Below, in pieces: positions 44,778 through 53,171 of a DNA stretch of 64,000 nucleotides; within the stretch, counting starts at the first letter, position 1; every line of letters starts with the position of its first letter. The stretch lies in assembly GCF_009674565.1 (NCBI RefSeq), contig NZ_WKJL01000005.1, positions 1 to 64,000 of the forward strand, in the 5' to 3' direction. Both the position numbers and the translations under genes were made by a program. Below the pieces are notes generated by a model. The model saw nothing but the letters and a program-made list of their open reading frames with translations. It was not told the DNA's origin and did no database searches. The DNA is from Duganella aquatilis. GTDB lineage: Bacteria > Pseudomonadota > Gammaproteobacteria > Burkholderiales > Burkholderiaceae_D.

Positions 44778-45290
44778 CTAGCTTTTCAGCGATTCATCCA
44801 GCAGCTTGTGCAGCGCCGGGAAATCCGGTTCGCCGAGGTAGCGCTTGAGGATTTTGCCATCCTTGCCGATGACGAAGGTGGTTGGCGTCATGTTGACGTT
44901 GCCGTAGGCCTTGGCGGCCGAGCCGTCGCTGTCCAGCGCCACCTTGAACGGCAGCTGGCGCGTCTGCGCGTAGTTGGCCACGTAGTTGGCCGGGTCGTAG
45001 CTCATCGCCACGGCGACGAACTCCAGGCCCTGGCCCTTGAACTTGTTGTAGGTGTCGACCATCTTCGGCATCTCGCCCACGCAGGTGGTGCACGAGGTGG
45101 CCCAGAAGTTGACCATGACCACCTTGCCGCGCAGGCTTTCCGGCGTGATCTTCTCGCCGTTGAGGCTGACGAAGGTCAGCTGCGGCGCCACCTCGCGCTT
45201 GGCCAGCGCGGTGTAACCGCCGAAACCGATGGCGGCAATCGCTACGGCGGCGATCACCGGCTTGATCCAGGCGCGGGATGAGGTGCTCAT
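44778..45290 (-). CDS. TlpA/ResA-like membrane-anchored thioredoxin
   Basis: 170 residues with an N-terminal anchor (about 10-29) and a periplasmic thioredoxin fold with the active site WATSCTTC (C67, C70). The segment MTPTTFVIGKDGKI carries the cis-proline region. Such proteins reduce disulphides, for instance in cytochrome c maturation. Its start overlaps the dolP stop by 4 bases (ATGA), so it is part of the dolP operon. Confidence 0.9.
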   Translation of the reverse strand: MSTSSRAWIKPVIAAVAIAAIGFGGYTALAKREVAPQLTFVSLNGEKITPESLRGKVVMVNFWATSCTTCVGEMPKMVDTYNKFKGQGLEFVAVAMSYDPANYVANYAQTRQLPFKVALDSDGSAAKAYGNVNMTPTTFVIGKDGKILKRYLGEPDFPALHKLLDESLKS

Positions 45291-45949
45291 GAGTTGCTCT
45301 GCGTGTTGGGGTTGGCGGGTTTAGGCTGATACTGCTTCCACTCTTCCTCGGTGATGTATTCAAACACCTTGACCACCTTGGTCACGCCGCTGACGCCACG
45401 GGCGATGTCGGCGCCGATCTGGCCTTCGCGCTGGGTCACGCGACCCTGCAGGTAAACCACGCCGCGCTCGGTCACCACCTGGTAGGAATTGGCGGAGATG
45501 TCCTTGGCGTCGACCAGGCTGGCCTTGACCTTGCCGGTGATGATGGTGTCGCTGGAGCGCGAGGTGTAGCTGGCCAGGCCGGCGACGTCGAGTTCGTTGA
45601 TGACGTCGATCACGCCTTCGATGCTGCGCACTTCGCGCTCGACGGCGGCCTTCATCGCGTCATCGCGCACCTCGCCGGTCAGCAGGGCGCGGCGGTTGAA
45701 GCTGTTGATGTTGACGTGGCCGGCGTCGCCGGTCACGTTGTTGATCTTGATGCCGCCCTTGACTTCGATCGCGCGGTCTTCCGTTTGCGCGCCGAAGGTG
45801 CGGCGGTCGGAGGCAGCCAGCGTACCGGAAATCGCACCGCCCGCAACCAGCGCGACGCAGCCCGACAGCGATGCCAGCATGGCGCCGCACAGCACGCTCA
45901 TGGCCAGCGGACGTTGTACTTGTTTCCAGATAGCGCTGGGATTACTCAT
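45287..45949 (-). CDS. dolP: BON-domain outer-membrane lipoprotein DolP
   Basis: 220 residues with a lipobox LSGC (Cys near 31) and two BON domains (about 65-130 and 145-210: [30 protein letters not shown]). DolP (YraP) supports outer-membrane integrity and the BAM machinery. Gene order with diaA, yraN and lpoA is that of E. coli. It overlaps the diaA 3' end by 8 bases. Confidence 0.92.
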   Translation of the reverse strand: MSNPSAIWKQVQRPLAMSVLCGAMLASLSGCVALVAGGAISGTLAASDRRTFGAQTEDRAIEVKGGIKINNVTGDAGHVNINSFNRRALLTGEVRDDAMKAAVEREVRSIEGVIDVINELDVAGLASYTSRSSDTIITGKVKASLVDAKDISANSYQVVTERGVVYLQGRVTQREGQIGADIARGVSGVTKVVKVFEYITEEEWKQYQPKPANPNTQSNS

Positions 45950-46538
45950 TCACATCTCCTCCGAACAGGGCGACGTCGATGCCGTCGCAAATAGCATGGA
46001 TGGTCACCAGGTGAACTTCCTGGATCCGGGCAGTACGGTCGTGCGGGACGCAGATATGGACATCGGCGTCGGTCAGCATCTTGCCGATGGCGCCGCCGCC
46101 CTTGCCGGTCATGGCCACCACGCGCATTTCGCGCTCCAGCGCCGCTTCGATCGCCGCCACCACGTTGCCGGAGTTGCCCGAGGTGGAGAACGCCAGCAGG
46201 ATGTCGCCGGCCTGGCCGAAGGCCTGCACCTGCTTGGAGAAGATCTCGCGGTAGCTGTAATCGTTGGCCACCGCCGTCAGGATCGAGGTGTCGGTGGTCA
46301 GCGCGATGGCCGGCAGCGGGAAACGCTCGCGCTCGAAGCGGCCCACCAGCTCGGCGGCGAAGTGCTGCGAGTCGGCGGCCGAACCACCGTTGCCGCAGAC
46401 CAGAATCTTGTTGCCGTTGGAAAGCGCCGAGAACATCAGGTCGATCGCTTGCGCAATGTGCGGGGCGAGGACGGTGGCGGACTGGATTTTGGTTTCGGCA
46501 CTTTCGTGGAAGTGCGCCAGGATGCGTTGATTAGTCAT
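45942..46538 (-). CDS. diaA: SIS-domain protein, DiaA/GmhA-type
   Basis: 198 residues: one SIS domain with [25 protein letters not shown] and [16 protein letters not shown]. The sequence lies between phosphoheptose isomerase GmhA and the replication-initiation factor DiaA. The position between yraN and dolP matches E. coli diaA, so that name is preferred, but isomerase activity is possible because the HFAAEL glutamate is kept. Cytoplasmic. Confidence 0.85.
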   Translation of the reverse strand: MTNQRILAHFHESAETKIQSATVLAPHIAQAIDLMFSALSNGNKILVCGNGGSAADSQHFAAELVGRFERERFPLPAIALTTDTSILTAVANDYSYREIFSKQVQAFGQAGDILLAFSTSGNSGNVVAAIEAALEREMRVVAMTGKGGGAIGKMLTDADVHICVPHDRTARIQEVHLVTIHAICDGIDVALFGGDVNE

Positions 46539-46595
46539 AGTGTGCTGATTATAGTGCAGTCGTCCGGCAGACCGGACAAGCGCTGTTAAAAATGC

Positions 46596-46946
46596 TTACA
46601 TCTCCAGGACATTTTGTATCCAGGACAACTTTTCATCGTCGATGGCGACCAGGTCGAAGCGGCACGGCGGCGGCAGTTTGTAGCGTAAAAGATAATATTG
46701 TGCCGCGCGCAACAGGCGCTGCTGCTTGGCTGGCGTGACGCTGTAGACGGCGCCGCCGAAGCGGCTGCTGGCGCGCTGCCGCACCTCGATGAACACCAGA
46801 TGGGGACCGTCCTGCATGATCAGGTCGATTTCCCCGGACTTGCACAGGAAATTGCGCTCCTGCAGCGTCAGGCCCTGGGCCAGGAGGTGGGCCAGGGCCC
46901 GGTCCTCGCCCAGCCGGCCCAGCCGCTGCTGTGGGGTGCGCGGCAT
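46596..46946 (-). CDS. yraN: YraN family (UPF0102) nuclease-like protein
   Basis: 116 residues. The endonuclease-like core GEIDLIMQDGPHLVFIEVRQR has the acidic E, D and E-x-R pattern of Holliday-junction-resolvase-type folds. The family function is not proven. It starts 7 bases after the lpoA stop, as in other proteobacteria. Confidence 0.92.
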   Translation of the reverse strand: MPRTPQQRLGRLGEDRALAHLLAQGLTLQERNFLCKSGEIDLIMQDGPHLVFIEVRQRASSRFGGAVYSVTPAKQQRLLRAAQYYLLRYKLPPPCRFDLVAIDDEKLSWIQNVLEM

Positions 46947-46953
46947 GGCATCC

Positions 46954-48357
46954 TCATGGGCGAACCGGCTGCGCCGCGCCGTTCTGGTAGACGGCCGACT
47001 GCTCGATCCGCTCGAAACTGGACGGCCCCTGGCCGAAATCGATGCTCAGGCGGCCGGTGACGCCGTCCAGCTGGAAGCGGCCGGCCGGGTGGCGGCCGAT
47101 TTCGCGCGCCACGCGGAAAGCGTCGATGCCGAGCGCATACAGGCGCGCCATGTCGGCGCTGCCGACCCCGGTTTGCAGCGGACGCGGATAGACCATCACC
47201 GCCGGATGGTCGCGCTGGACCTGCCACGGCAGGTCCAGCAGGCGCACGCCTTCCAGGTCCTGGGCCGGGAAGCCGGCGCCGGGATTGAGCGCCGAGGTGC
47301 CGTAGATCGGCAGGCTGCTGAATTGTTCCGCAGGTGCGGACGGCGGCGGAGGCGGCAGCGCGTCGGCGGTGCTGAAGATCGGATTGACCGGCTCGCTGCT
47401 GACGGCGCTGCCCAGCGCCAGGCGCAGCTGGCGGGTCTGGTCGGCGCCCATGGCGGAGAACAGCAGCGCCGGCAGGCCCTGGCGCAGGGTGGCGCGCAGC
47501 TGCACCAGTTCCGGATCGCTGAGGTAGCCGTCCGGCGAGCTCAGTTCGATGGTGCGCACCGGGCGGCCCAGTTTCTGCCACTGGCCGGCGAAGGCGGCCG
47601 CCACGCGGCGCTGCCAGGCCGAGCCGGTGGTCAGCACCAGCGCGGCGCCGTCCGGCTGCTCGCTGGCGGCCCATTGCGCGGCCTGGCGCGCTTCTTCCTC
47701 GATCGACAGGCCGATCGCCAGCATGTGCGGCGGCAGCGGCAAGGCGCCCGGCTGGCCGTAGCCTTCCGGATAATTCAGGGCGATGGTCGGCTTGCTGACC
47801 AGCGGGCTGGCGGCCACCGAGGCCACCGCTGAACGCGACAGCGGGCCGACCACGAGGTCCTGGGTTTGCAGCGCGCGGGCGTAGACCGACAGGATGTCCT
47901 GCGCCACGTCGCCGGTTTCCAGCACGGTGACGGTGATGTTGGCGCGGTCGCGCTCCCAGGCCGCCATGAAGCCGGCGCGCAGCGCATCGGCGGCGGCGCC
48001 CAGGGTTTCCGAGCGCAGCGGCAGCAGCAGGCCGATGCGGATCGGCGTATCGGGCGGCAAGGCGTTATAGTCGACCTCGCGCTCGGCGGCCGGCGCTTCG
48101 GCGCGCGGCGGCAGTTCGCTGCGGTCTTCGCCCGCCGGCGCGGCGCCCGGCAGGGTGATGGCGAAGGTTTCGGCGGGCGGCAGCGGCGGCTCCGGCGGCG
48201 GCTTGGGCAAGGGTTGCGGCGGCACGACCGGCGGCGGCGGACTTGTTTTTGCCGGCTGGGGCGAGCACAATCCCCCCGGCGCGTCGCAAAACGGCGTGCT
48301 GCATGCACTCAGCACTGCGGCAGCCATGCACAGCAGCGTCAACCTCACACTATTCAT
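46954..48357 (-). CDS. lpoA: Outer-membrane lipoprotein LpoA, activator of PBP1A
   Basis: 467 residues from 48357. It has a lipoprotein signal (VLSACS, Cys at about 19), a Pro-rich linker (about 40-70) and a periplasmic-binding-protein-like domain (about 105-460: PIRIGLLLPLRSETLGAAADALRAGFMAAWE). It is shorter than E. coli LpoA, which has an extra N-terminal TPR domain. It reaches through the cell wall to stimulate penicillin-binding protein 1A. Its start lies only 10 bases from that of divergent rsmI. Confidence 0.88.
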   Translation of the reverse strand: MNSVRLTLLCMAAAVLSACSTPFCDAPGGLCSPQPAKTSPPPPVVPPQPLPKPPPEPPLPPAETFAITLPGAAPAGEDRSELPPRAEAPAAEREVDYNALPPDTPIRIGLLLPLRSETLGAAADALRAGFMAAWERDRANITVTVLETGDVAQDILSVYARALQTQDLVVGPLSRSAVASVAASPLVSKPTIALNYPEGYGQPGALPLPPHMLAIGLSIEEEARQAAQWAASEQPDGAALVLTTGSAWQRRVAAAFAGQWQKLGRPVRTIELSSPDGYLSDPELVQLRATLRQGLPALLFSAMGADQTRQLRLALGSAVSSEPVNPIFSTADALPPPPPSAPAEQFSSLPIYGTSALNPGAGFPAQDLEGVRLLDLPWQVQRDHPAVMVYPRPLQTGVGSADMARLYALGIDAFRVAREIGRHPAGRFQLDGVTGRLSIDFGQGPSSFERIEQSAVYQNGAAQPVRP

Positions 48358-48367
48358 CCTACCCCCA

Positions 48368-49270
48368 ATGAGCGACCTCGAATCCAGTTCCATCGCCAGT
48401 TTGCCCGTCATGGACGAAATGGCGCACCAGACCTATCCTAGCGCAACCTTGTACGTCGTGGCGACCCCCATAGGCAATGTGACGGATATTAGCCTGCGGG
48501 CGCTGCACGTTTTGAGCCTGGTCAATGCTGTGGCATGCGAGGACACGCGCAACACCGCGACGCTGATGACGCGCTTCGGCCTGCACAAGCCCTTGATTGC
48601 CGCGCATCAGCACAACGAGCGCGAGGCGGCCGAGTTGTTGATCGCCCGTCTGCAGGCCGGCGAGCGCATCGCGCTGGTGTCGGACGCCGGCACGCCGGCC
48701 GTGTCCGACCCTGGCGCGCGTATCGTCGACGCGGTGCGGGCGGCCGGCTTGCGGGTGCTGCCGCTGCCGGGCGCGTCGGCGGCGGTGACGGCCTTGTCGG
48801 CCAGCGGGCTGGTGAATGACCAGTTCTACTTTGTCGGCTTCCTGCCGGCCAAGGCCAAGCAGCGCGAGAATTTCCTCGGCACGCTGCGCGCGGTGACGGC
48901 CACCATGGTGTTTTACGAGGCGCCGCACCGCATCCTGGACTGCGCCAGCGCGCTGGCTTCGGCGTTCGAGCCGACCCGCCAGGTGGTGTTCGCGCGCGAG
49001 CTGACCAAGATGTTCGAGGAAATCCACCGCTGCCCGCTGTCCGAGGCGGAAGCCTGGATCAAGGCCGACGGCCACCGGGAAAAAGGCGAGTTCGTGGTGC
49101 TGCTGGCAGGCGCGCCGCCGGCCGACGATGAAAATGACGTTGAAGCGGACCGCATCTTGCAGGTGCTGCTGGCGGAACTGCCTGTCAAACAGGCAGCGGG
49201 ACTGGCCGCGCAAATCACCGGCCGCAAGAAAAACGCGCTGTACGACCGGGCTTTGCAGCTGAAAAACTAG
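48368..49270 (+). CDS. rsmI: 16S rRNA 2'-O-ribose C1402 methyltransferase
   Basis: 300 residues from the ATG at 48368. The frame is open far upstream through lpoA, and later ATGs (48410, 48419) are also possible because no clear ribosome site precedes any of them. SAM-binding motifs are LYVVATPIGNVTDISLRAL, CEDTRNTATLM and LVSDAGTPAVSDPGARIV, diagnostic of RsmI. It methylates C1402 in the ribosomal decoding centre. It is divergent from lpoA as in E. coli, and its stop shares the CTAG with the convergent next gene. Confidence 0.94.
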   Translation: MSDLESSSIASLPVMDEMAHQTYPSATLYVVATPIGNVTDISLRALHVLSLVNAVACEDTRNTATLMTRFGLHKPLIAAHQHNEREAAELLIARLQAGERIALVSDAGTPAVSDPGARIVDAVRAAGLRVLPLPGASAAVTALSASGLVNDQFYFVGFLPAKAKQRENFLGTLRAVTATMVFYEAPHRILDCASALASAFEPTRQVVFARELTKMFEEIHRCPLSEAEAWIKADGHREKGEFVVLLAGAPPADDENDVEADRILQVLLAELPVKQAAGLAAQITGRKKNALYDRALQLKN

Positions 49271-49893
49271 AATTTGCAGTGCTTGTCCAGCGCCCAGATC
49301 AGCGGCGCCAGCAGGCCGGCGCCCGCGCCTTTTTGCAGGCAATCGTCCTTCTTGGCGCTGGCGATGCCGCTTTGCAGCTTGGTGGTATGGTTTTCCGGAT
49401 AGAGCGGATGATCGTCCAGCTGCGCCACCGGCAGGCCGGCGCGGGCCGGATCTTTTTCGTTGGCCACTTTGCGGGCGGTTTTCAGCGCCGCGTTCATGTC
49501 GAAAGTTTTAGGCTGCTGGTCCGCGTGCAGCGGATCGGGCGCGGGCGGCAGCGTGATGGCCTGCGATTCGGCCGGCTTCAGCGGCGTCTGCGCGGCCACG
49601 GCAGTTTTCTCTTCCGCTGCTGGCGCTGGCGTGCTGCGCACGCGTGGCGTGAGCTTGGCGACTTCGCGCTTCTCCGGTTTTGGCGGCGGCGCGACCCTGG
49701 CGACGATCTGCGGCGGCCTGGCCGGCTGCAGCCACACCGTCATCGCCCTGGCTGGCTGCGACGGCGTGGGCGGACTGGACAGCCGATAGCCGAACAGCAG
49801 CACCGCATGCAGCACCAGCGATACCGCGACGCCCGCAACGATGCCGGGACGCCGGAGCCGGCTGGGCTGGTCGAAGGAAAAGGTGGCGGTCAT
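49267..49893 (-). CDS. TonB-like N-anchored proline-rich protein, unknown function
   Basis: 208 residues from 49893 (MTATFSF). An N-terminal membrane anchor (about 17-37: GIVAGVAVSLVLHAVLLFGY) precedes a Pro/Ala/Lys-rich stretch (about 42-120), the layout of TonB. The C-terminal part (NAALKTARKVANEKDPARAGLPVAQLDDHPLYPE, DDCLQKGAGAGLLAPLIWALDKHCKF) is not a TonB domain. It contains two cysteines. No exbB/exbD is nearby. The transcript runs convergently into rsmI. Confidence 0.65.
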   Translation of the reverse strand: MTATFSFDQPSRLRRPGIVAGVAVSLVLHAVLLFGYRLSSPPTPSQPARAMTVWLQPARPPQIVARVAPPPKPEKREVAKLTPRVRSTPAPAAEEKTAVAAQTPLKPAESQAITLPPAPDPLHADQQPKTFDMNAALKTARKVANEKDPARAGLPVAQLDDHPLYPENHTTKLQSGIASAKKDDCLQKGAGAGLLAPLIWALDKHCKF

Positions 49894-49929
49894 GATTTTT
49901 AAATCATAGCATCGAAATTTTGCAGGCAC

Positions 49930-49958
49930 TTGACGATCTACTTGCTAGCCTGTATTAT
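49930..49958 (+). promoter_or_regulatory. Sigma-70 promoter of the proline tRNA
   Basis: TTGACG (49930-49935), a 17-base spacer, and TATTAT (49953-49958). The start point would be near 49965, a few bases before the tRNA. Confidence 0.85.
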
Positions 49959-49968
49959 CTTGCTTCTT

Positions 49969-50045
49969 CGGAGTGTAGCGCAGCCCGGTAGCGCACCTGG
50001 TTTGGGACCAGGGGGTCCAAGGTTCGAATCCTTGTACTCCGACCA
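49969..50045 (+). tRNA. tRNA-Pro (UGG anticodon)
   Basis: 77 bases including an encoded CCA. The acceptor stem CGGAGTG pairs with TACTCCG. The D arm contains AGCCCGGTAGC. The anticodon stem CCTGG/CCAGG holds the loop TTTGGGA with anticodon TGG. The T arm is CAAGG-TTCGAAT-CCTTG. No duplicated 3' end that would mark an integrated element was found nearby. Confidence 0.97.
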
Positions 50046-50051
50046 AAATTT

Positions 50052-50090
50052 AAAAACCCTGTTTGATGGCAACGTCAAACAGGGTTTTTT
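50052..50090 (+). terminator. Rho-independent terminator after tRNA-Pro
   Basis: A 15-bp perfect stem (50052-50066 with 50075-50089) around TGGCAACG, ending in six T. It starts 6 bases after the CCA. Confidence 0.92.
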
Positions 50091-50164
50091 CCATTTCGTT
50101 CCCGATTTCGGCCCCTTCGTCGCATGCGCCGTTGCGGCCCGCCGCCGCGGCTAGAATGGTCGGC

Positions 50165-51448
50165 ATGAAAACACCTTTCTACCTCACGCCTGTCGAAATC
50201 GAGCACGATCGCCGGCTGGTGCGCCGCTACTGGCGCCAATCGCTGCTGCGCATGTGGGGCGCGCTGGCCGTCGGCGTGCTGATCCTGTTCTCCGTGGCGA
50301 TCGGCCTGCTGTCGTCCATCGCTCCCGCGACCGGGCCCAACACCGGCTGGCGCTGGAGTGTGCCGCTCAGCATGATCTGGCCGGTCTTAATCCCCTTCGT
50401 CGGCGTCGGCAGCATGGTGCGGCATCGCTTGAAGGAACTGACCGAGGCCGGCACGCCGCTGACCGCGGAGATGTTCAGTGCGCGGCCCAGCCGCATGGTG
50501 TTGTCGCCGCTCGATCCGCTGACCACCTACAACGTCTGCACCGAAACGCTGTCCGGCCTGGCGATGGGCATGGCGCTCGGCTATGGCGGGCCGGCGGTGT
50601 TCAGCTATTTCCCGTTTCATGGCCGCATCCTGATCGGACCACGGCGGCCGGTGTGGCTGACCCAATGCACGGAAGTGGTGGTCGGCGGCGAGCCGGGCCA
50701 GCCGGTGGAAGTGCGCATCCGCCGCCGCTTCGGCCTGGACTTCTTCACCGTGCAGCGCGGCGGCGCACTGCATGCGGTGGAAAGCGTGGCGGCGCATCTG
50801 CGCACCCAGTTCGAACAACGGGAGCGCGCGCTGCGCGCCATCCGTCGCGAACAGGAACTGGAACGCGCGGCGCTGAATGCCAAGCTGTCGGCGTTGCAGG
50901 CGCAGGTCGAGCCGCACTTTTTGTTCAACACCCTGGCCAATCTCAAATACCTGATCCGCACCGATGCCAACACCGCGCAGCAGATGCTGGACCATCTGGT
51001 CGGCTATCTGCAGAACGCGCTGCCGGACATGCGCTCCGTGTCGTCGACGCTGGAACGCGAGCTGGCGCTGGCGCGCAGCTACCTGTCGATCATGCAGATC
51101 CGCATGGGACAGCGGCTGCAGTTCCGCATCGAGGCCGATGACGCGCTGCTGGCGCGGCCCTTCCCGCCGGCGATGCTGATCTCGCTGGTGGAAAACGCCG
51201 TCAAGCACGGCCTGGAACGCGCCAGCCGGCCGGGCGCCATCACCATCACGGCGAAGCAGCTTGGCGATGCGCTGTGCGTGCAGGTGATCGACGACGGCGT
51301 CGGCCTGACGGAGCAGATGGGCCAGGGCTTCGGCCTGGCGAATATTCACGAGCGCCTGCAACTGCTGTATGGTGACAAGGCGGCGCTGTCGGTCACGGCG
51401 GCGGAACACGGCGGCGTGGTCGCCACGCTGGCCATCAATAAGGAATGA
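50165..51448 (+). CDS. LytS/AlgZ-type sensor histidine kinase (His_kinase family)
   Basis: 427 residues from 50165 (an ATG at 50156 would add three). Two membrane helices sit near 30-52 and 65-82, then a linker (about 85-205), then the His_kinase domain with QVEPHFLFNTLANL (phospho-acceptor H251). An ATPase domain ends the protein, with NAVKHGLERA and DDGVGL motifs followed by GFGLANIHERLQLLYG. The stop overlaps the next start (ATGA), so it forms a two-component pair with the LytTR regulator. The signal is unknown. Confidence 0.92.
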   Translation: MKTPFYLTPVEIEHDRRLVRRYWRQSLLRMWGALAVGVLILFSVAIGLLSSIAPATGPNTGWRWSVPLSMIWPVLIPFVGVGSMVRHRLKELTEAGTPLTAEMFSARPSRMVLSPLDPLTTYNVCTETLSGLAMGMALGYGGPAVFSYFPFHGRILIGPRRPVWLTQCTEVVVGGEPGQPVEVRIRRRFGLDFFTVQRGGALHAVESVAAHLRTQFEQRERALRAIRREQELERAALNAKLSALQAQVEPHFLFNTLANLKYLIRTDANTAQQMLDHLVGYLQNALPDMRSVSSTLERELALARSYLSIMQIRMGQRLQFRIEADDALLARPFPPAMLISLVENAVKHGLERASRPGAITITAKQLGDALCVQVIDDGVGLTEQMGQGFGLANIHERLQLLYGDKAALSVTAAEHGGVVATLAINKE

Positions 51449-52179
51449 GGATGCCGACTGCTTTAATCGTCGAAGACGAACCGCTGCTGATGGCGGAACT
51501 GCGCGACCAACTGCACGCGCTGTGGCCGGAACTGGACATCGCCGGCCATGCCGAGAACGGCGTGGAGGCGGTATCGATGTTGGAGTCGCTGCAGCCGGAC
51601 GTGGTGTTCCTGGACATCCAGATCCCCGGCCTGACCGGCATCGAGGTGGCGCAGCACATTCCCGAAGCGACGCAGATCGTATTCGTGACCGCCTACGCCG
51701 AGCACGCGGTGCAGGCGTTCGAGGCCGGCGCGGTGGACTACATCGTCAAGCCGGTGACGGCGGCGCGGCTGCTGCAAACCGTCAAGCGGCTGAAGACGCG
51801 CAGCGGCGCGCAGGTGCCGCCGGGCGTGTGGCAGCAGGTGCTGGCCAAGGCGCCGGCCTACATGAAGTGGATCAAGGCGTCGGCCGGCAACACGGTGCGG
51901 CTGGTGATGGTGCGCGACGTGCAGTATTTCCAGTCCGACGGCAAGTACACGCGCGTGGTCACGCACGATGGCGAAGCGCTGATCCGGCTGCCGCTGAAAA
52001 GCCTGATCGAGCAGCTGGACCCGGCGCAGTTCACGCAGATCCACCGCGGCGCCATCGTCAACCTGGAAGCGGTGGACCGCATCGACCGCGACGGCACCGC
52101 GATGGAAATCCGCATCAAGGGCCGCACCGAAAAACTCACCGTCAGCGAAGCCTACACCCGCCAGTTCCGGCAGATGTAA
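51445..52179 (+). CDS. LytTR-family response regulator
   Basis: 244 residues from 51445; an ATG two codons later (51451) is equally possible. A receiver domain (about 5-120) has acidic residues E10 and D11, phospho-acceptor D57 (VVFLDIQIPG) and K102 (VKPVTA). A LytTR DNA-binding domain follows (about 140-240: VRLVMVRDVQYFQSDGKYTRVVTHDGE). Such regulators bind direct repeats in promoters. The hairpin at 52181-52260 follows its stop. Confidence 0.93.
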   Translation: MRMPTALIVEDEPLLMAELRDQLHALWPELDIAGHAENGVEAVSMLESLQPDVVFLDIQIPGLTGIEVAQHIPEATQIVFVTAYAEHAVQAFEAGAVDYIVKPVTAARLLQTVKRLKTRSGAQVPPGVWQQVLAKAPAYMKWIKASAGNTVRLVMVRDVQYFQSDGKYTRVVTHDGEALIRLPLKSLIEQLDPAQFTQIHRGAIVNLEAVDRIDRDGTAMEIRIKGRTEKLTVSEAYTRQFRQM

Positions 52180-52180
52180 A

Positions 52181-52260
52181 AAAACCGGGGTCAGTGCCGA
52201 CATTCGGACATTAGGTCGCGCGCGATCCAATGTCCGAATGTCGGCACTGACCCCGGTTTT
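52181..52260. repeat. Perfect long hairpin, REP-like, also a likely bidirectional terminator
   Basis: Arms of 32 bases (52181-52212 and 52229-52260) are exact inverse copies around a 16-base loop that itself contains the palindrome TCGCGCGCGA. The outer ends are AAAACCGGGGTCAG and its complement, sharing CCGGGGTCAG with the repeat at 20863-20950. It fills the whole gap between two convergent genes, and its A/T ends would give transcripts a U run in both directions. Confidence 0.9.
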
Positions 52261-53170
52261 AGCCGGCCCGCTTGGCGGCGATGGCGTTGCCGGCGCGGCT
52301 GGCGCCTTTGCGGTTGAGGAATTGCGAAATGAACTGGCCCGCATCCACCACGATATCGAGATCGATGCCGGTGTCGATGCCCAGGCCCTGCATCATGTAC
52401 AGCACATCTTCGGTGGCGACGTTGCCGGTCGCGCCTTTCGCATACGGGCAGCCGCCCAAGCCCGATACCGACGAGTGGTAAATCGAAATGCCCAGCTCCA
52501 GGCTGGCGTAGATGTTGGCCAGCGCCTGGCCGTAGGTGTCGTGGAAGTGGCCGGACAAGCCGTCCACGCGGAATTCGCCGATGGCGCGTTCCATCACCGC
52601 CTGCGTCTTGCGCGGCGTGGCGACGCCGATGGTGTCGGCGATGTCGATTTCGTCGCAGCCCAGGTCGCGCATGCGGCCCACCACGTCGGCCACCGCATCC
52701 AGCGGCACCTCGCCCTGGTACGGGCAGCCGAAGGCGCAACTGATGCTGCCGCGCAGGCGGATGCCGTGCTCTTTCGCCGCCTTCGCCACGCCCTCGAAGC
52801 GCGCGATCGATTCGGCGATCGAGCAGTTGATGTTTTTCTGCGAGAAGGCCTCGGAGGCCGAACCGAAGATCACCACTTCATCCGCGCGCGCCGCCAGCGC
52901 CGCTTCAAAGCCCTGCATGTTCGGCGTCAGCGCGGAGTAGATCACGTCCGGCTTGCGCGTGATCGCCGCCATCACTTCGGCGCTGGTGGCCATCTGCGGC
53001 ACCCACTTCGGCGACACGAAGGCCGCCGCTTCGATATTCTGGAAGCCGGCGGAGGTCAGGCGGTTCACCAGCGCGATCTTGATCTCGGCCGGGACGTTTT
53101 CCTTTTCGTTCTGCAGGCCGTCGCGCGGGCCGACTTCGACGATTTTGACTTGCTTCGGTAAGCTGCTCAT
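52259..53170 (-). CDS. liuE: Hydroxymethylglutaryl-CoA lyase
   Basis: 303 residues. Diagnostic motifs are EVGPRDGLQNE near the N-terminus, the metal-binding GHFHDTYGQALAN, and GLGGCPYAKGATGNVATEDVLYM with the active-site cysteine. It splits HMG-CoA to acetyl-CoA and acetoacetate, the last step of leucine breakdown. It begins one base after the upstream dehydrogenase gene and is the last gene of the liu/bio run. Its stop touches the hairpin. Confidence 0.95.
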   Translation of the reverse strand: MSSLPKQVKIVEVGPRDGLQNEKENVPAEIKIALVNRLTSAGFQNIEAAAFVSPKWVPQMATSAEVMAAITRKPDVIYSALTPNMQGFEAALAARADEVVIFGSASEAFSQKNINCSIAESIARFEGVAKAAKEHGIRLRGSISCAFGCPYQGEVPLDAVADVVGRMRDLGCDEIDIADTIGVATPRKTQAVMERAIGEFRVDGLSGHFHDTYGQALANIYASLELGISIYHSSVSGLGGCPYAKGATGNVATEDVLYMMQGLGIDTGIDLDIVVDAGQFISQFLNRKGASRAGNAIAAKRAG

Positions 53171-53171
53171 T

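Noticed and set aside
49969..50090. tRNA-Pro as an attachment site for an integrated element
   Set aside because: No integrase gene follows and I saw no duplicated tRNA 3' end. The neighbours look like ordinary chromosomal genes.
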